This document shows, piece by piece, positions 61,321-64,000 of a DNA stretch of 64,000 bases. A program made the translations under genes and the position numbers. The notes beneath the pieces were generated by a model. That model made no database searches. It was not told where the DNA came from and worked only from the letters and a program-made list of their open reading frames with translations. The DNA comes from Amarobacillus sp046328225 (GTDB lineage: Bacteria > Chloroflexota > Dehalococcoidia > Tepidiformales > Tepidiformaceae). Every line of letters starts with the position of its first letter. The first letter of the stretch is position 1. Location of the stretch: the NCBI GenBank assembly GCA_046328225.1, contig JAXLWZ010000005.1, positions 62,001-126,000 on the forward strand. The letters run 5' to 3'.

Positions 61321-62154
61321 ATGGGCGCCACGGAGCCGCGCCGCGTTTCGACCGCCAGCGCGGACGGCACGGCGCTCCGGCTCCTCGAATTCGGCGAACC
61401 GGCGGCGACCCCGCCGGTTCTGTTCGTCCACGGGGCGTTCGGGCACGCGCATGTGTGGGATTTTGTCGTGCGCGAGCTGCCGGCGGGGATGCACTGCCTC
61501 GCCATCGACCTCCGCGGGCACGGCGAATCGGGATGGGCGCCCGCGCCCCGGGGGTACGCCTTCGAGCGGCTCGCGGAGGACATCGCCGCCGCCGTGGCCG
61601 TGGCCGGGCGGCCGCCCCTGCTGGTCGCGCATTCGATGGCGGCGGCCGTGGGCATGCAGTTCGCGGGAACGCGGCCGGGCGCCGTCGTTGGGTGCGTGTT
61701 CATCGATATCGATCCGCTCGCGCCGCCACATCAGATCACGCACCTGAACGAAGTCGGGGCGAACAGCCCCAAGCGCTACCCGGCTTTCGAACGCGTGCTC
61801 GCGCGGCAGGAGCGGTCCACCGCGAAGGCCACGCCGGAGGTCCACCGGCACCTCGCCGAGCACAGCTTCGAACAGCGCGACGGCGAGTGGGTCGAGCGCT
61901 TCGACCCGGCTTTCCTGCGCACGCTGCGGCAATGGGACGTGCGCCCGTACCTTCCCGATATCACCGTGCCGGTGCTGGTGCTGCGCGCGGGCATCCAGAG
62001 TGTGATGTCGGACGCGGGCTATGACGAGCTGCTGGCGGCGATACCCCATGCCCGCGGCGAAATCATCGCTGACGGCACGCACCAGATGCATCTCGATGCG
62101 CCCGCTGCGACGGCCGCGGCCATCCTTCGCTTCCTGGGCGAAATCGCCGGTTAG
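61321..62154 (+). CDS. Alpha/beta hydrolase
   Basis: A 277-residue hydrolase. L-F-V-H-G-A-F-G-H-A-H-V-W supplies the oxyanion region, D-L-R-G-H-G-E-S-G is the typical second strand, V-A-H-S-M-A-A-A-V holds the nucleophilic Ser, and G-T-H-Q-M-H-L-D-A-P holds the catalytic His near the end. It may act on esters or lactones; the substrate cannot be told. Its stop overlaps the convergent serS by four bases. Confidence 0.88.
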   Translation: MGATEPRRVSTASADGTALRLLEFGEPAATPPVLFVHGAFGHAHVWDFVVRELPAGMHCLAIDLRGHGESGWAPAPRGYAFERLAEDIAAAVAVAGRPPLLVAHSMAAAVGMQFAGTRPGAVVGCVFIDIDPLAPPHQITHLNEVGANSPKRYPAFERVLARQERSTAKATPEVHRHLAEHSFEQRDGEWVERFDPAFLRTLRQWDVRPYLPDITVPVLVLRAGIQSVMSDAGYDELLAAIPHARGEIIADGTHQMHLDAPAATAAAILRFLGEIAG

Positions 62155-63425
62155 CGGCCGGGCGGCGCGATGCGGTCCGTGCCCATGTACGGCTGAAGCA
62201 CCTCGGGCACGGCGATGGAACCGTCCTCCCGCTGGTAGTTCTCCATGACGGCGATGACGGTGCGCGCGAGCGCGAGGCCGCTGGCGTTGAGCATGTGCGG
62301 GAAGCGCGTCGATGATTCGACCGTCGGCTTGTAGCGGATGTTCGCGCGGCGCGCCTGGAAATCGAGGCAGTTCGAGGCCGAGCTCACTTCGAGCCATTCG
62401 CCCACGCCCGGGGACCAGACTTCGATGTCGAACGTCTTCGTCGCGTTGAAGCCGATGTCGCCGCTGCATAGCTGCACGACGCGGTACGGCAGGCCGAGCA
62501 GCTCCGGGATCATGCGGGCGCGCGCGACGAGCAGGTCCAGCTCGGCTTCACTCTGCTCGGGTTCGCAGTAGACGAACATCTCGACCTTCTCGAACTGGTG
62601 CACGCGCTTCATGCCACGGACATCGCGGCCGCCGCTCATCTTTTCGCGGCGGAAGCAGGGGGTGTGGCCGACGAAGCGCAGCGGCAGGCTGTTCGGCGGG
62701 ATGATCTCGTCGCGATAGAGGTTGACGAACGCGACCTCGGCCGTGGGGATGAAGTAGTAGTTCTCCTCTTCGTCGCGATAGAGGTTTTCGCGGAACTTGG
62801 GGAGCTGGCCCGAGGCGTAGAGCGACTCCTCGGTGAGCATGTAGGGCAGGTAATGCTCGGTGAAGCCGGCTGCGGCGTGTTCGTTCAGCATGAACTGGAT
62901 GAGCGCGCGCTGCAGCCGTGCCACGCCCCCGCGCAGCACGAAGAAGCGGCTCCCGGACATCTTGATGCCGCGCTCGAAATCGATGCCGGCGAGGATGTCG
63001 CCGAGTTCCCAGTGGGGCCGGGGCGCGAAATCGAACGCGGGCTTTTCGCCAACGGTCTCGACGACGACGTTCGAGAGCTCGTCGAAGCCCGCAGGCACGC
63101 CGGGATCGAGAACGTTCGGGACTTCGAGCAGCTTCGCGTTGAGCTCGCTCTCGACGGCCTTGAGCAGCCCATCGAGACGGTCGATCTCGTCGCCGACGAG
63201 GCGCATCTCGGTGATGCGAATCTGGCGCTCCTGGGGGTCCTTCGAGGCGCCGATCGCCTTGCTCGCGGTGTTGCGCTTCGCCCGCAGCTGCTCGACCTGC
63301 CCCAGCAGCCGGCGGCGGTCGTCGTCGAGGGTGATGATGCGGTCGATGGGGGCGTTGGCGTTGCGAAGGAGGACGTCGCGCTTCACGCGCTCGGCGTTTT
63401 CACGGATGAACTGGATGCTCAACAT
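62151..63425 (-). CDS. serS: Seryl-tRNA synthetase
   Basis: A 424-residue class II synthetase. The N-terminal coiled-coil arm (about 30-105), E-L-G-D-I-L-A-G-I-D-F-E-R, motif 2 F-R-R-E-K-M-S-G-G-R-D-V-R-G-M-K-R-V-H-Q-F-E-K-V-E and motif 3 N-A-S-G-L-A-L-A-R-T are present, and S-S-A-S-N-C-L-D-F-Q-A-R-R. The motif 2 loop reads R-R-E-K-M-S-G-G, not the common R-S-E-A-G-S-A-G. ATG 63425 overlaps the NUDIX gene by 26 bases. Confidence 0.96.
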   Translation of the reverse strand: MLSIQFIRENAERVKRDVLLRNANAPIDRIITLDDDRRRLLGQVEQLRAKRNTASKAIGASKDPQERQIRITEMRLVGDEIDRLDGLLKAVESELNAKLLEVPNVLDPGVPAGFDELSNVVVETVGEKPAFDFAPRPHWELGDILAGIDFERGIKMSGSRFFVLRGGVARLQRALIQFMLNEHAAAGFTEHYLPYMLTEESLYASGQLPKFRENLYRDEEENYYFIPTAEVAFVNLYRDEIIPPNSLPLRFVGHTPCFRREKMSGGRDVRGMKRVHQFEKVEMFVYCEPEQSEAELDLLVARARMIPELLGLPYRVVQLCSGDIGFNATKTFDIEVWSPGVGEWLEVSSASNCLDFQARRANIRYKPTVESSTRFPHMLNASGLALARTVIAVMENYQREDGSIAVPEVLQPYMGTDRIAPPGR

Positions 63426-63933
63426 CGGGTGACTCCAGGAAGGCGGCAATGGCGCGCAGGCCGAGAATGCGCACGTCCTCGGCGACGGTCACGAGCGTAC
63501 CATCGGGCGCGGGGAGCGAAAACGAAGCCGCCAGCTGCCCGGCATCGGCCCAGGTACACGGCCCGTGCGGAATCGGGGCTGCGAAATCGACCGGCCCGAG
63601 CGCGCGCGTGAAGTACACGTGGTCGATGTGCTGATGGAACGGCTGGTCCGCGCGCACGATGTCCTCGACGAGGATGACGGCCGGCGGCGGGAGCACTTCG
63701 GGGCCATCGCAGGCGAGCAGGTCGCGCGGCGGGATGACCGCGACCGCGAGGCCGCTCTCCTCCAGCGCTTCGCGGACGGCGCCCTGGACGGGGTCCTCGT
63801 TCGCCTCAAGGTGGCCGCCGGGCGGGAGCCACATCCCGAGCTTCGCGTGCCAGAGCAGCAGCGTGCGCGCCCCCGCGACGACGTACGCCGTGGCCGTGTG
63901 GTGGCGTTCGAAGGGTGCCGGGCTCGCCGTCAT
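63400..63933 (-). CDS. NUDIX hydrolase
   Basis: A 177-residue pyrophosphohydrolase with the Nudix box G-G-H-L-E-A-N-E-D-P-V-Q-G-A-V-R-E-A-L-E-E-S-G-L. Its C-terminal end overlaps serS, and ATG 63933 overlaps the lysS stop in ATGA, so lysS, this gene and serS form one coupled operon. The substrate is unknown; removal of damaged nucleotides is possible. Confidence 0.9.
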   Translation of the reverse strand: MTASPAPFERHHTATAYVVAGARTLLLWHAKLGMWLPPGGHLEANEDPVQGAVREALEESGLAVAVIPPRDLLACDGPEVLPPPAVILVEDIVRADQPFHQHIDHVYFTRALGPVDFAAPIPHGPCTWADAGQLAASFSLPAPDGTLVTVAEDVRILGLRAIAAFLESPDVEHPVHP

Positions 63934-64000
63934 TCCTTCAGCGACTTCATCGGCGGGAAGAGGATGACTTCGCGGATCGAGCTCTGGCCCGTGAGCAGCA
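63930..64000 (-). CDS. lysS: Lysyl-tRNA synthetase, 3' end (partial)
   Basis: The frame that enters from the right edge encodes L-L-T-G-Q-S-S-I-R-E-V-I-L-F-P-P-M-K-S-L-K-E and stops at 63930. This is the C-terminal motif 3 end of class II LysRS (L-T-x-x-x-S-I-R-E/D-V-I-L-F-P). Only 22 codons are in the window. Confidence 0.8.
   Translation of the reverse strand, partial: LLTGQSSIREVILFPPMKSLKE

Overview
The window is a GC-rich (roughly 68-70 %), gene-dense stretch of an ordinary bacterial chromosome: about 57 genes, almost all housekeeping or signalling, with no transposase, phage, CRISPR array, rRNA or tRNA that I could find. The gene set (several large GAF/PAS sensor kinases, NarL/LuxR regulators, an F420-type luciferase-like oxidoreductase, a DUF1461 membrane protein, eukaryotic-type NADP-IDH, nadB-nadC) and the many promoters that sit directly on the start codon suggest a Chloroflexota-like bacterium, but this is an inference and no phylogenetic marker was tested.

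Layout. 1-6.1 kb: end of a DUF3108-like protein, an OmpR-type regulator with a degenerate receiver, comEC (split by an apparent 8-bp duplication), rph, a HIT protein and a DUF1015 protein. 6.2-9.8 kb: a small secreted protein with a perfect terminator, then a TPP riboswitch and its operon (thiamine-binding protein and a ThiXYZ-like ABC transporter), a thiamine-precursor uptake unit. 9.8-16.4 kb: a LuxR-type response regulator coupled to a 1939-residue kinase with seven GAF domains. 16.4-23.4 kb: F420-type oxidoreductase, PQQ-type sugar dehydrogenase, amidohydrolase, a cluster of unknown small genes, and a site-2 protease with CBS domains. 23.5-28.3 kb: a 1614-residue hybrid kinase with about nine PAS domains. 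28.4-41.5 kb: ruvB, RidA, HtpX, a TetR-MFS efflux pair with visible promoter and operator, YebC, DUF1461, folD, asd, a short LuxR regulator, a membrane histidine kinase and alkA. 41.6-48.1 kb: acnA-icd, the TCA pair, behind a long structured leader, and an orphan Tat-exported oligopeptide-type binding protein. 48.1-54.5 kb: a PH-like membrane protein, ilvE, nadC, nadB, def and eno. From about 48.85 to 54.46 kb every gene switches frame repeatedly although its motifs are conserved, which looks like uncorrected indels in the assembly and not biology. 54.5-64 kb: DinB-like and unknown proteins, an acyltransferase, typA/bipA, DUF1801, a D-threonine-aldolase-like enzyme, a 49-residue zinc ribbon, an alpha/beta hydrolase, serS, a NUDIX hydrolase and the last codons of lysS.

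Cross-cutting signals. At least seven genes carry a TAnnnT hexamer exactly six bases before the start codon, which indicates leaderless transcription. The nadB promoter of this type lies inside a perfect 10-bp inverted repeat that probably is the operator for NAD synthesis. Two convergent intergenic terminators share a 30-base purine-rich element (27/30 identical). I found no clearly new multi-gene system. The best leads are the regulatory structures (TPP switch platform, nadB/def operator, acnA leader, leaderless class) and the two giant sensor kinases.
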